A stretch of DNA of 64,000 nt from Sycon ciliatum (Eukaryota; Porifera; Calcarea; Leucosolenida; Sycettidae). Location: assembly GCF_964019385.1 (NCBI RefSeq), contig NC_088645.1:24049233-24113232 (forward strand), given 5' to 3'. Below the pieces are notes generated by a model that worked only from the letters and a program-made list of their open reading frames with translations, had not been told where the DNA came from and did not search any database. Shown here one piece after another: positions 27,553 to 38,173 of this stretch. Positions within the stretch are counted from its first letter, which is position 1. Every line of letters begins with the position of its first letter. The translations under genes and the position numbers were made by a program.

Positions 27553-29064
27553 ATGAGGGCTCTTCAGTTGCTCTTTTTCGTAGCGGTGGGACCTTGTTTG
27601 GTTTTCGCCCAGACCAAATGCAAGGCACCATTGGAATCTGAAGACACGTTTTATGATTATTGCGATGAGGCCTATCCCTTGAAGCCCGCCTGGGAGGTGG
27701 CGAATTTGAATGACACTTGCTGCCCCATCCGCATCGGGCCCATTCGGCTGCTGGAAACGGGCGACTCCATTGTCGATCCTCAACACCCTGACGTCCTGGC
27801 GAGTTTCGATGATGCAAGCTGCGCGTCGGGAATATCTGCCAAGGGCTGCTTCAAGCCGCCAGCTTTCTACCGCCAGTACTCGAACGTTCAGAGTCAGAGC
27901 GGCACATCTGGTAACGCTAGCGGGATTGCGATCCTGTCAGACTCTGCAAGGAATGAGACTTTCGCTCAGGTCAGAGAGCAAATTTCTTTTCTACTGAAAT
28001 GGTCTTCCCGTGTCATGCCGAACCTGGCCGACTATTTGAGCAAAGCGTATGTCCGCGTGCTCATCAACTCCTGCCAGCACTTCAACAAAATAACGAAAAG
28101 GAACGATTGGTCAGGACACCCTGAAGGCTCCCCATTTACGCCAGTGGGATTTGCATATAGAGAAGATCCCTCCGTCGGCGTTGATGAATCTGCTATTTAC
28201 ACGGTCCCCGACTGTCTCGAGCACCCTCAACTTTCCCCCGCTATCACTCAGTTCTTCCGTACAATTCATTATATTGGAATCCTGGAGCTAGATCCCGACG
28301 CGTACGTCGCCATTGTGTGTTTGTCTGTGCGTGACACGGCGAGCGGCCTCTACCTGTGGTACAACCTGGGAGCGAAGGGAGAGCATGGTGTGAAGTCAAA
28401 CTACACGGCAGGAAACAGACCGGCCGGACAGGACCAAGAGCGCATTGAGAGTGCGCTGTCCGAGAACGAAGGTGATTGGGCAGGTGCATTAGCGTACGAC
28501 TACTTTAACAATGCTATCGCCGTCTGGCTGGGGGTGCCTAAAGGCGACTTCCTCTACCACAACGCAGCCGGCCAGAGAACCACCAGCCGTGCCCTGTTGA
28601 AGAAGAACTCGCCAGACGTCGCATGCCTGTTGGCACGCTACTTTCCCGACGTAGGAGAAGAGAACGGAACCTACTGTCCAAAGGTGCTCAACGATACGGA
28701 ACATTGCCGCCTGGTTCCCGGCTCGTGTTACTGCAATGGCAGCATGACTGCTGAGTACCTGGGTCCTCCGGTGAATCGTACCGAGTGCCCCACACTGCAG
28801 CAGATCAAGGAGCAGTCTGGCTACAAGGACAAGACCTTGCCCGGCGATGCCAAGGCCCTCAGGTGCCGTGACTGCTACACCCCGGGCTGCGAAACGGACC
28901 GGGGACAGAAGCGCAGCATGGCGGCCAACCCGAGCGGCAACACATCCCTCTTATTGTCGGAACCCCTGGGCTATTCGGGGAACTCGGCGGCCATCCACCA
29001 GTCGGCCCCATCCTCCCTGGTACCTTATACAGTAATTGCCGCTCTCCTCAGCATCCTGTTCTAA
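27553..29064 (+). CDS. secreted, probably GPI-anchored glycoprotein of unknown family
   Basis: 503 codons without a break. I chose the ATG at 27553 because it begins a clear signal peptide (MRALQLLFFVAVGPCLVFAQ), although the frame is open back to 27421. The mature part is cysteine-rich at both ends (CCPIRIGP near the N-terminus; CYCNG, CRDCYTPGC near the C-terminus) and has about nine N-glycosylation sequons (NDT, NAS, NET, NYT, NGT, NGS, NRT, NTS). The last about 15 residues are hydrophobic (SLVPYTVIAALLSILF) after a small-residue stretch and no basic tail follows, as expected for a GPI signal. I recognise no enzyme or adhesion domain. GC content and codon pattern differ from the AT-rich surroundings. 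It has no transposon features, so it is the best host-gene candidate; it could be a single-exon gene or the last exon of a longer one. I see no AATAAA nearby. Confidence 0.75.
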   Translation: MRALQLLFFVAVGPCLVFAQTKCKAPLESEDTFYDYCDEAYPLKPAWEVANLNDTCCPIRIGPIRLLETGDSIVDPQHPDVLASFDDASCASGISAKGCFKPPAFYRQYSNVQSQSGTSGNASGIAILSDSARNETFAQVREQISFLLKWSSRVMPNLADYLSKAYVRVLINSCQHFNKITKRNDWSGHPEGSPFTPVGFAYREDPSVGVDESAIYTVPDCLEHPQLSPAITQFFRTIHYIGILELDPDAYVAIVCLSVRDTASGLYLWYNLGAKGEHGVKSNYTAGNRPAGQDQERIESALSENEGDWAGALAYDYFNNAIAVWLGVPKGDFLYHNAAGQRTTSRALLKKNSPDVACLLARYFPDVGEENGTYCPKVLNDTEHCRLVPGSCYCNGSMTAEYLGPPVNRTECPTLQQIKEQSGYKDKTLPGDAKALRCRDCYTPGCETDRGQKRSMAANPSGNTSLLLSEPLGYSGNSAAIHQSAPSSLVPYTVIAALLSILF

Positions 29065-29623
29065 GAAGAAGTTAACTCATTATTATAGTCGCAGAACTGC
29101 TAATGATTTAATTTTCTACCGAGTAGAATTTATGTATATTTTTTCTTTTAGTCTCCTTCCCTTCTTCTTCTCATAGTGTGTAGGTCAGTGTGCATTCTTT
29201 TTCTAATGTGGAGCGTCCGGGACCGAGTGCGAGGTGCTGCCTTGGCTGAACTTGCGTTATTTTCTGCCGGACCCCGGTTGTTCACTGGGAGCCTTGCATC
29301 CTCCAACACACATAGCAATTATATTGTATCGTTCTGACTAGACCAGCTCGGTCCGCACAGTATGTGGAGGCAGCCGTGAAAATACTCTTGTTTGCGCCAC
29401 AATGCTCTGGTTCTTTTTGGCAGTTTTGCTATCTGTGTACAACGTGGCTTTTCGGCATTCAGCAATACTGTGAATTCAAGGCTAACGTGTTCCATAACGA
29501 ATAATATTCATTATTCGTTTTGATAAAACTTAATTCCGTGGCACCAGTGATTCTCGCAGAAATCGCAGTAACGCTACAATATAGGAGTGCTGACGTCTGT
29601 CCGCCTGCGTGCGTGCCTGTCTG

Positions 29624-29627
<4 letters not shown>
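29065..29627. other. 3' flank of the glycoprotein gene, nothing further recognised
   Basis: No ORF with a domain, no AATAAA and no transposon ends. It probably holds the 3' UTR. Confidence 0.5.

Positions 29628-29668
<41 letters not shown>
29628..29668 (+). repeat. CT microsatellite
   Basis: About 20 CT units followed by CTAT/CATC tetranucleotide steps to 29710. Confidence 0.95.
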
Positions 29669-29679
<11 letters not shown>

Positions 29680-29717
29680 CATCAATCCATCAATCAGTTA
29701 TCTATCTATCTCCCAAT

Positions 29718-29765
29718 GCTGTAGACAGCAAGCTGGTTCGGCCATAAAGGCCTCATCAGCACAGC
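29718..29765 (-). ncRNA. hammerhead ribozyme motif outside any PLE
   Basis: Minus strand: stem I GCTGTG/TACAGC (6 pairs, one G-T). Core CTGATGA. Stem II GGCC-TTTAT-GGCC. GAA followed by C rather than A. Stem III CAGC-TT-GCTG. C at the cleavage site. The C at the first stem III pair (usually A-U) is the only departure from consensus and may lower activity. Confidence 0.75.
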
Positions 29766-29878
29766 TAAGAGCTAAATAGGCTGAGCTACCAGCCATGGTG
29801 CAAAGGAGGCACCACAGCCATTAAGATAGCTCGTCGCTCTAGCGCCAGAGTGCTCAAACTACAAAAAGTAGAGGGCAC

Positions 29879-29990
29879 TATAATAATTATTATTATACCA
29901 TTTGGTCAGTGTCGTGCAATGTTATCGCGTAAGCTGATTGTTCAGTAACTGGTGGTGTTAGTCTAGTAGTCATTATAATTATCGTAACTT
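29879..29990 (+). repeat. interspersed repeat G, copy 1
   Basis: TTGGTCAGTGTCGTGCAATG through the GGTGGTGTTAG region. An inverted copy lies at 55919-55995 and a partial copy at about 56310-56345. Confidence 0.6.
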
Positions 29991-30129
29991 CTATTTAAAT
30001 TCTCTAGCTTCTAGGAGAAGAAGAAAACAGAAGTCGAAGAAACTGGGATTCTTCAAGAACGAGTCTCGAAGAATTCGGAGATATTTTGCAGATGTCAAGC
30101 AAAATGAGGCGCCAAAGGGGCCGCGATCT

Positions 30130-30342
30130 TGAGTGCCACGAATATTATTGTAACACATTATTGAATGTATATTAATCATTGATTCAGCATGGTTACTCTT
30201 CAGTCACGGCTTTCCACTGATGATTATGACAAGAAAATCGATTTTGGTAAACCTTCATGACTTTATTGTAGTGTGGCGATGACAGCAGAATTTGTTCTCT
30301 TTATAGCTATTATAAAATTGTTGTCTCCACGTCGATTATTTA

Positions 30343-30345
<3 letters not shown>
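30130..30345 (+). mobile_element. PLE family F, 3' end only
   Basis: It matches the last about 200 bp of the family F element at 50140-50330 and ends with GTTGTCTCCACGTCGATT and an ATT tract. No coding part remains. Confidence 0.75.
30214..30247 (+). ncRNA. hammerhead ribozyme motif (PLE-F fragment)
   Basis: CTGATGA at 30217-30223, stem II TT-ATGAC-AA, GAA, palindromic stem III AATCGATT, T at the cleavage site. Stem I is short (CCA/TGG). Confidence 0.65.
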
Positions 30346-30373
<28 letters not shown>

Positions 30374-30398
30374 TGGAAAGGATTGGGAGAACTTCAAA

Positions 30399-30594
30399 TT
30401 CAAAGGATCAGTCGGGGAAGTGAACTTGCCTTTGGAGTGAAAAACTTGTCAGCGCCTTCTAGGTTCAGCCTGGTCCCATAGCTCAGTGGTTAGACCATTG
30501 CTCATGACAAGCAGGGTCCCAGGTTTGAGTCCTGGTGGGTCTGGCGTTTTTTTTCTCTTTTCAGGCAGTTCACTTTCCCGACTGATCCTTTGAA
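30399..30594 (+). mobile_element. tRNA-like cassette inside terminal inverted repeats
   Basis: Arms 30399-30431 and 30563-30594 (TTCAAAGGATCAGTCGGG.. / mirror) are 32-33 nt with few mismatches. A tRNA-like sequence at 30472-30542 lies between them. ATT tracts flank both sides. The design matches the 281-bp units at 1.4-2.3 kb although the arm sequences differ. Confidence 0.8.
30472..30542 (+). repeat. tRNA-like sequence
   Basis: A box TAGCTCAGTGG and B box GGTTTGAGTCC. T stem CCAGG/CCTGG is perfect and the anticodon-type stem TTGCT/AGCAG pairs. The acceptor has one mismatch, the D stem has one changed base, and A stands where the invariant U33 should be. It is tRNA-derived, probably not a working tRNA. 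Confidence 0.65.
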
Positions 30595-30932
30595 TTATTA
30601 TTATTATTATTATTAATTAGTGCAATTAGGAGTATAATCGATGCAGCCCCGTTCTCTCCCGGCCGACAATCGCAAGTGACCGCACTTATTATTATTATTA
30701 GACACAATCTCATAGCATGTGACAAGCATAGCTAATGCAGGGACAGAATCCCCTGAGACAAGGGCGTTGAGCCAGCCACGGCAATAATAAGCTAGGAAAA
30801 CAAAGCAAATATGAATTGAAGCAGAAAATGAATGGAAAATTACAAAGAAAAACGATTAACGGAAGTGAGCACTATCAAAATTCGTGCATCACCCAGGTAT
30901 TCGAGAATGTTCTTCGATGATAATTATTGCGT

Positions 30933-33897
30933 CTAGTTCAGTTGTGATAGTAGATCTTTAAACTGACCAATAGAAGAACAAGTTTTCAGACCGTATGGTA
31001 ATGATAACCAATGAGAGTAGCCGGAAAACAAAGGGAACTTTAGATACTGGGCTGGCAGGGTGAGCGCGTTTCGGGTTGAGCTTGTCGAAAACCAATTGTA
31101 CTTCATCATGTGTGAAGGGGTTTTATGGAGAAATATCTTATGAACCAGTGTACAGAGATGGTGCTTATGACGAACGGAGAGAGGAGAAGTGTGTGCAAGT
31201 CGATAAAGGGCATCCGAAGGAAAACATCGATCCTTGTTGTAAAGAATTTTAAGTATAAATCTATGGTGGACTTCTAATTGGCTCAGAGTTGTGTCAGAAA
31301 GGCCACACCAAGCGGTATCGCAATAGTCGAATATAGGGAGAATATAGCACTGATAAAATAATAGTTTACACTGGATGGGCAAATGAGTGCAATGTGGTTG
31401 TAGTACCCCTAAGGCTGAACTGGTTCGCTTGCATACACAGTTGACATGTGCAGCCCAAGAGAGTTTGCAGTCAAACATCACACCTAGATGTTTGTGCTGA
31501 GTAACAACACGGATAGGCATAGTCGAGTCAGGGAAGAATAATGGTTGATCAGGAGGGGATGAAGAAATATACATGGCTTCTGTCTTGTCTAAATTGGGCT
31601 GGAGTTTCCACGTTTGCATCCACATGACAGTGCTGTTGATGCGATGCTGCATGGTAAGGAGTAATTGTGCAGGGGAGGAATCAGAACAGATAAGGCCAGT
31701 GTCATCCGCATACAAACTAACATCGGGGACAACTGAAGGTAGGTCATTAACGTAAAGCAAGAATAACAAAGGACCCAGAATGGAACCTTGGGGCACTCCA
31801 GACGTTACAGGTAGGGGATCAGACAAGAAATAGAACAAGCGAACAGCCTGAGAACGAGCAGACATATACGAGAATATCCAACGCAAGGCAGCATCCTCCA
31901 CCCGGAAGGTGACCTTCAACTTGCTCCCCACAGTTCCTCTTTGTCGCTATGTCTTGGACAAGTCGAGTCACCTGGTATTGAGTTGTGTCACCACGGCAGA
32001 ATCCCGACTGAGCTGGTGAGAGAGCCGGAGCGATGTGCAGGTAGAGGGAATCGAATACAATACGCTCACAAAGTTTGGAAACTGTGCGCAGCAGAGAGAT
32101 GGGGCGGTAGTTTGCCGGGCAAGCACGGGAGCCTTTATTCTTGTAAAGCGGTGTCACGATGGCGGATTTCCAATCCTGTGGGAATGTACCAGTTCGAAAT
32201 GACATATTAAAAATAATGGCGAGAGGATAGGCTATTGATGGTGCAAGAGACTGCAGCACTTCATTCGGGATCCCATCTGAGCCGGGAGACTTTCCACATT
32301 TCAGGCGCTTCAGATATTTCCGAACTTGAAACGTAGTGACAGTGATTGTACGGAACGGAACAGATATGAAAGGCGACTGGGACAAAGGGGGAATGCGCCA
32401 CGAAGGATCATCAGGTAGCCCAAATGAGGTGAACTGAGTGTTCAGAACATCAGCTATGCTCTTGGGGGACGTGGCGACCGTACCGTCGGATGCTATCATC
32501 GTTTGGGGCATGACACGGCCGGAAGTGTGCCGCTGTGCTCGCACAAACTGAAAGAGTGTAGGTCGATTCGGTGACGTTAGTGATGCTTGGATGGAGCGTA
32601 TATATTGACGATGTGCTTGCCGAGACAGGTGCTTTACAGCATTCCTTTGTCGGTTATAAGCTGCATGATTTACTGCTGTCGGATATTTTTTGTACACACT
32701 ATATAGATCACGCTTGCGTTTTACAGCAGACCTGAGCTCAGCAGTAACCCATGGTGGAGATTGCATGCGGGGTCGTGGAGATGTCACAGTGTGGGTGGCT
32801 CCGAATGAAGTGAGGTGCCGACGGAAGGCGGACTGGAGCTCACAATCAAAGTGATGAAGTGCGTCATTAACATCAGTGTACGAGTTCAGAGAGGACCAGT
32901 TGTAGCCAGCTAAATCAGCGTTGATTAATTGCCAAAGGTGCGAAGGTACTTGTTTGAAGCGATACAGTGAAGAGGGAGGACCAGTGGCAGAGTTGGGGAA
33001 GTAGTTCGAAATAGGGGCGTAACATAAAGTGCAAACAATCTGTATATGGTCAGACATACCCAAGGGAGGTGCTTGATCAATTGAACGCACGAGGCGTGGT
33101 CGGTTGGTGATCACCAAGTCCAGACACGAAACAGAGCCATTAGGCGAGGAATGAGTGGGGAAGTCAACCATCTGGTGGAGCCCAAGAGCAGCAAATACTG
33201 TGCTAAGGAAATCACCAGCCTTCGAGGTAGAATCGGTGGGACACCAGCTTGAGTTGTGGGCGTTGAAATCGCCAGTCACTAGCACCTCATAAGAATCTAA
33301 ACAGACTGACTGTAATGCCTCAACAAACATGTCACAAAAGTACGACAATTGCATTGTGCTCTGTGAGGGTGGTCGATACATGCAGCATAGTAAGATGGGA
33401 TTCTGAGATTGAGTAGAGGGGGAGCCAAGTTCAAGCCACACAGACTCGCAGCCAGGGCGTTGAAGGTCGGCACGAGGGGAGACGTACGGAAAGGAGTCCG
33501 AACGGACAAGTACGGCAACACCCCCATACCCACGGCTACAATGTGCTGACCGATTGTCTTCCGAAGGTCGATCTCTGCGGATGCAGATATAGCCTGACAG
33601 TGAGAGCGGGTTCGAGGGACAGAGCCATGTCTCTGTTAGGCAGATTATGTCAGGCTTAGCACATTCGGCAATAACGCAGAGCTCAGACAACTTGTTGACA
33701 ACAGAGCGACAATTCAGAGATACTAGGGTTAAATCACGCTGGGATTTAGGGAAAAAAGGGAACGCTGATGGATTTAGCGCTGGACATGCAATGTGTGCGG
33801 GTCGGCCAGAGGAGGGCTGAGCGGGGTAGAGCGGGCGGGCTAGTTTCGATCGTGGGGTGAATACAGGGGCGTTGGGATTTAGTCGTTGTTGCTGCAT
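30933..33897 (-). pseudogene. LINE ORF2 (endonuclease-reverse transcriptase) lacking RT motif A
   Basis: ATG at 33897. Endonuclease: LTLVSLNCRSVVNKLSEL, CLTETWL, GYGGVAVLVR, TGDFNAHNSSW, MSDHIQIV. Reverse transcriptase: NYRPISLLRTVSKLCERI, then SGFCRGDTTQYQVTRLVQD. Here about 30 codons are deleted relative to the 44-kb copy, including motif A (FFDLAKAFDTVWH), with a frameshift near 31930. The second frame resumes at LPVTSGVPQGSILGPLLF, YADDTGLI and LGVMFDCKLSW to the stop at 30933. The loss of the catalytic aspartate of motif A means no polymerase activity. Confidence 0.9.
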
Positions 33898-33936
33898 CGT
33901 TGTGTATGTTGGTTTGTTAGCATGACAGTTCAGGAT

Positions 33937-34184
33937 TGATCATCACTGCCTCGCCGCGAAGTAGAAGACGACTTGTTACCTTGGTCATCAGCAAAGCGCC
34001 ACTTTCGCACTGTGTGCTGGATGGTGGCCGGCCAGAATTTGGAGTCGAGAACTTTGTCCTCGTCCGATGCTGCCACGGTTACGCGAGCATGGCTAGTACC
34101 CAGGTACGTGTTTTCTGAAATCGAACAGTTCAGTACGTCAACTTGGCGGGCCTTGCACCACGCTGTTATTGACTCTGCCCTGCA
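33937..34184 (-). pseudogene. LINE ORF1, C-terminal fragment
   Basis: About 80 codons: SITAWCKARQVDVLNCSISE, ...FWPATIQHTVRKWRFADD, stop at 33937. It matches the last third of the 318-residue ORF1 at 44336-45292 (DWCKDREVEVLNCSISE ... FWPATISHTVRKWRFAD). It is cut at the 5' truncation of the element. Confidence 0.8.
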
Positions 34185-34507
34185 ACCCGGACTGGTTGGT
34201 TGGTTGGTTGGTTTTTATTTCACTTCGCACATTCAAACGGGATGACGACCCAATAAAATGACGGCGAAGGCTTAGCCTAGAAGTGGCTATGGAAGAACAT
34301 AGTAAAAGCTATGGAAGCACATAGTAAGAGAATAGGATACTAATAACTGCGGGTAAACGGGGGGAGAGAGAGAATACGATGTATCTGTGATACTACGTGC
34401 GGGTTACTGAACTGTACGGGGAGGGAGAGCAGACCGATCAGCAGCAACTCGAACTACTCCCTACAGGCGTTAGGCAGTACCGTCAACTAGGATGAACTCA
34501 TCTGCTT

Positions 34508-34516
34508 CACTACATC

Positions 34517-34590
<74 letters not shown>

Positions 34591-34600
34591 CTCTCACTCA
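34508..34600 (+). repeat. CT microsatellite
   Basis: Long CT run with a few CC interruptions, ending in CACTCACTCACTCC. Confidence 0.95.
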
Positions 34601-34629
34601 CTCACTCCTTTCTTCCCGGTTGCCGTGCT

Positions 34630-34820
34630 TGTGACTTTTTTTCCCCTGCTGCCGTGCTCATATTAGTTATCTAACTACAGCTGTATCTTCTTCTTGGTTC
34701 TGTTTGTCCGCTTATTATTATATATTTTTCTTTTCTCTTATTATCAGTGGGACCATTGTCATTAGGTTTAGGCCTGTTTTGGAACTCCACTTTAAATAAA
34801 GCCAAACAACAACAACAACA
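34630..34820 (+). mobile_element. LINE 3' tail, inserted
   Basis: Plus-strand 3' UTR-like sequence ending AAATAAAGCCAAACAACAAC and further CAA units. It interrupts the C-terminal end of the minus-strand LINE ORF2 that begins at 34821. The same tail style is seen at 18742 (minus) and 58400 (plus). Confidence 0.6.
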
Positions 34821-37745
34821 AGGCGTATGGTACACATGCATGCTTAAACTCAGGTAGCCGGGTAATTGTGCGGACCTCACCAGGGAGAGCGTTCCACAGC
34901 AGAGCACCAGCAACAGAAAATCTCCGCTGACCGCGGCGGCTACGGTTTGCCTGGCTTAGTAGGCCATTTGACTGCTGATGGCGGGTTGGGGTGCCTTGTG
35001 CCGGGGTCAGAAGCTGGGCGAGCACAGGACTGGTGCGGGCGTGGATGCACCGCCAGATGGTGATCAATATTTTCTGCCTGTAGAGCTCGCTGACACGGTA
35101 CAGGGAGTGAGCAGTGAGCAGCGGCTGCATGGCTGTCCGGGGCGGGTTGCCATCGATACAGCGGATGGCTCTGTTTTGCGTGGTTTGCAGTCGTTTCAGT
35201 TGACCCTCTCGCATTGCGGCTGAGAAACAGCAGGAGCCATAAAGCAGGTCGGGCATTATGACCGCCTTCACATACACCTGACGAGAGCGTCTTGATAGGC
35301 TTCGGCGTGCCCGCCACAAGGCGCCAATTTTCTTGGCAACCTTGGTGACCACATAGTTTACATGGGTGTCCCAATCTAGGCGATTGTCAAGGTGAACGCC
35401 GAGGTAGCGCGCAGAAGACGCTGAGGGGAGGAGACAGTCGCCGCTTTTGACTGTTACTTCCTGTACATGCTGCTGGGGAGAGATAGTCAGAACCTGGCTC
35501 TTGGTGGCGTTCAAGATGAGGCCTCGGGACTGCAGCCAACCGGCCAGAGCAGTTGCCGCTGTGGTGAGGGTTCTGGACGCTTCCGTCGCTGAGGCCTGGG
35601 AGTCGTACAGGGCTATGTCATCTGCAAATTGTACACTTGGCACAGGCGAGGAAACCAAAGGGACATCGCGTGTGTATATACTGAAGAGGACAGGGCCGAG
35701 AACAGAGCCTTGGGGTACTCCGCAGGTGCAAGCCAGAGCAGGGCTGGTTGAAGGCGAGATGAGGATCTGCTGCTTGCGGCCGGACAAGTAGTCGACGAAC
35801 CAACTAAGGGCTTTTCCAGAAATTCCAACCGCAAGGAGGTCTTGAATTAACTTGTCGTGGTGCACTTTATCAAAAGCCTTCGACATGTCTAATAGGCACA
35901 GCCCTGTGGTCTTGCCACTGTCTCTCGCCTTCTGCAGATTATCAGTCAGCGCACAGAGGGCGTCTTCCGTGGAACATTTCTTGCGGAAGGCAAATTGTGT
36001 TTCGGGTAATGCCTGGGTCAAGTCCAAATGACGAACTAACTGGTGTTGCACTACCCTCTCCAGCAACTTGGACACTATTGGGAGAAGGGATACAGGTCTA
36101 TAGTTGGTGGGGACTGATGGGTCACCGGCCTTGTACAGTGGCACGACAGACGCCAATTTAAATGCGGATGGAATGGTTCCAGTCCTCAGCGAGGTGCAGA
36201 ACAGCACAGCAAGAGAATATGAAAGCAAGTCAGCACACTGCTGTAGCAGAGAGCCCGGTATGCCGTCACTACCTGTGGCTTTCCGCGCATCCAACTTCTC
36301 AAGGAGACGTCGGACGTCAGCAGGAGTCACAGGATCAAGTTCGGTCAAGGAGACGGGTCCAGCGGGACCGTGCGGGGTACAGAGTTGTTCAGGACGGTTG
36401 GGATCGGTGACAATGGAGTGGAACGTGTCGGCCACCTCGCTGATGCTACAACTAGGATCTTGGCAGCGACGTGAACGCCCAGTGACTGCATTTAGAATGG
36501 CCCAAGACTTCCTAGGGTTGGCCACATTTTCTTCGCACTGACGGGAGAAGTACTCGTTTCGCTTGCGCCGATACGCGTTCCGAGCAGTGCTACGTGCTTG
36601 TTTAAACTCTGCATACAGTGTGCCGTTTGTCCTATCCTTCCGCCAACGGCTGTGCAGCCGCCGTTTACGCTGTTCGAGCTGGTGCAGCTATTTGTCAGAC
36701 CAGGGAGGTATCGCCCTCCGGGAAGGCTTAGAGTTGTGCAGCGGGGCATGCTTGTCCAAAACGTACAGGAACTTAGTGTGCCACTCTTTCCACATGTGAT
36801 TTACATCATTGTGATCCGAGAAATCATGTAGAGAAGCCTCAAGGATATCTTGCCGAAAAGAGTTAATGTCAACGCCACGTATATTCCTGGTCAGCCGCGA
36901 CGTCGTGGATGACGCGGGTGGAACGTCAACGGCAAGCTGAATAAAGGCTTCCACAGCGCTGTGGTCACTAACTAATATCAGTGGGGCACAACCGTTGTTA
37001 GGGACACTAGCGCCGGGTTGGTCAATATGAGATCGATCATCGTGCCTTCAGGGCACTGTGGAGTTTCACGGGTCGGCTGCATGACGATGTTCTGGAGGCC
37101 AAACGCAGCACAGAGGTCGGTGAGGTGTTTGTGCTGGGGTGCCGGATGGGCTGGGTCCATATTTACATTAAAGTCTCCAACTAGGGTCACGGAAGAAGAC
37201 TGCACAGCTGCTCGTACAATATCTGCTTCCAAATCTGCCCAGTAAGACACTGGCTCCCCCGGTGGCCGGTACACGCAACCAACCAGGTGCCGACCTGGTT
37301 TTCCGTTTATTTCTACCCAGACTGTTTCTGTAGATTCAGAATGCAGATCTGGGCGGGATCGAACTGGGAGATCTTGACGGTAGTAGAAGCAGACTCCGCC
37401 ACCCAAGCGTTGAGTGCGGTCTTTTCGAATCAGATTGTACCCGTCAATACTGAGCTCTCCGTCTGTAATCTCGGGATGTAGCCATGTCTCTGATAGACCC
37501 AAGATGTCGTACTGACGCGTGCGGATGAGGCTGGCAATCTCTGGCAGTTTGTATCTTAAGCTACATGCATTGAGCGTGGCTATTTTTATGCCAGACTGAG
37601 TCGGCGTAGATGCATGGGGTATAAAAGGTGGTGCATGAGGATTGAGAGGGAGAGTCATAGCAGCTGCTAAAATGTTGATGCAGATAGATACAGACAAATG
37701 CGGAATAAAGTTAAGCCAATGAGACAAACAATGCAAGGCGCGCAA
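34821..37745 (-). pseudogene. LINE ORF2 (endonuclease-reverse transcriptase), several frameshifts
   Basis: Endonuclease frame 36978-37745: IKIATLNACSLRYKL, LGLSETWLHP, LGGGVCFYYR, LVGDFNVNMD. A broken middle follows (36492-36954, two frames, e.g. VDINSFRQDI and HMWKEWHTKFLYVLDKHAPL). Then one long frame 34821-36525: AILNAVTGRS, GSDGIPGSLL, NYRPVSLLPIVSKLLERVV, motif A CLLDMSKAFDKVHHDKL, motif B CGVPQGSVLGPVLF, motif C VQFADDIALY, YLGVHLDNRLDW and the tail LLWNALPGEVRTITRLPEFK. All reverse-transcriptase motifs are intact, but at least two frameshifts lie between the two domains. Confidence 0.9.
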
Positions 37746-37767
37746 CCTCTAACAACTTACAAGCTGT

Positions 37768-37900
37768 CCCTTCGCCTGCTCCCGAGCTTTCGCTGTGGCA
37801 TACTCATCCGAAGCCTTGTGACGAGCTGACGAATGGCTTTGCTCTCCTCACTCTCAGTCACCTGGACTCCCTGCTTTGTAGCTGCTTTGTTCTGTGAGTT
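37768..37900 (-). pseudogene. LINE ORF1, C-terminal fragment
   Basis: About 44 codons reading NSQNKAATKQGVQVTESEES, KAIRQLVTRLRMSMPQRKLG, SRRRDSL, stop 22 bp before ORF2. I infer it is the end of ORF1 from its position and basic character; no domain is recognisable. Confidence 0.45.
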
Positions 37901-38033
37901 TGTCTTAACCCTGTTTTATATCCATATGGACCGAATCATCTCGTACGAAACAAATGAGTCGCTGAACCTTTCTTTAGCAATATAAACAATACCCGAGTTT
38001 CAAATATAAATAATACTAGTAATAATAATAATG

Positions 38034-38146
38034 TGGTTAGAGCATCGCTGGCTACAAGCGAAGGTCCCTGGTTCGAGTCCTGGTGGTGACAGTCAATTTT
38101 TTCTTCAGACTTTTCCTGTTTGTCTCTTTCCCTCAAACCAGTTAAT
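38034..38146 (+). repeat. truncated copy of the 281-bp tRNA-like unit
   Basis: It starts inside the tRNA-like part (TGGTTAGAGCATCGCTGG) and runs through the right inverted arm to CCAGTTAATA. AAT tracts flank it on both sides. Confidence 0.85.
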
Positions 38147-38173
38147 AATACCACGGTAATAATAATATTATTA

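Larger units (their letters stand above)
30703..34185 (-). mobile_element. CR1/Jockey-type LINE, second copy of the 44-kb family, defective
   Basis: It matches the intact element at 44.3-48.4 kb over the ORF1 end, ORF2 and 3' UTR (shared CTTGTCTCAG and CATG(C)TATGAGAT near the end). It is 5'-truncated in ORF1 at about 34185 and ends in an AAT/ATT tract. Confidence 0.85.
34821..37900 (-). mobile_element. CR1/L2-type LINE, nearly full ORF2, frameshifted
   Basis: A different family from the 30.7- and 44-kb elements: ORF1 tail, a 23-bp gap, ORF2. Its 3' end is lost to the inserted tail at 34820. Confidence 0.85.

Noticed and set aside
29520-29747. Short protein with a Leu/Ser run
   Set aside because: Translation of the CT microsatellite.
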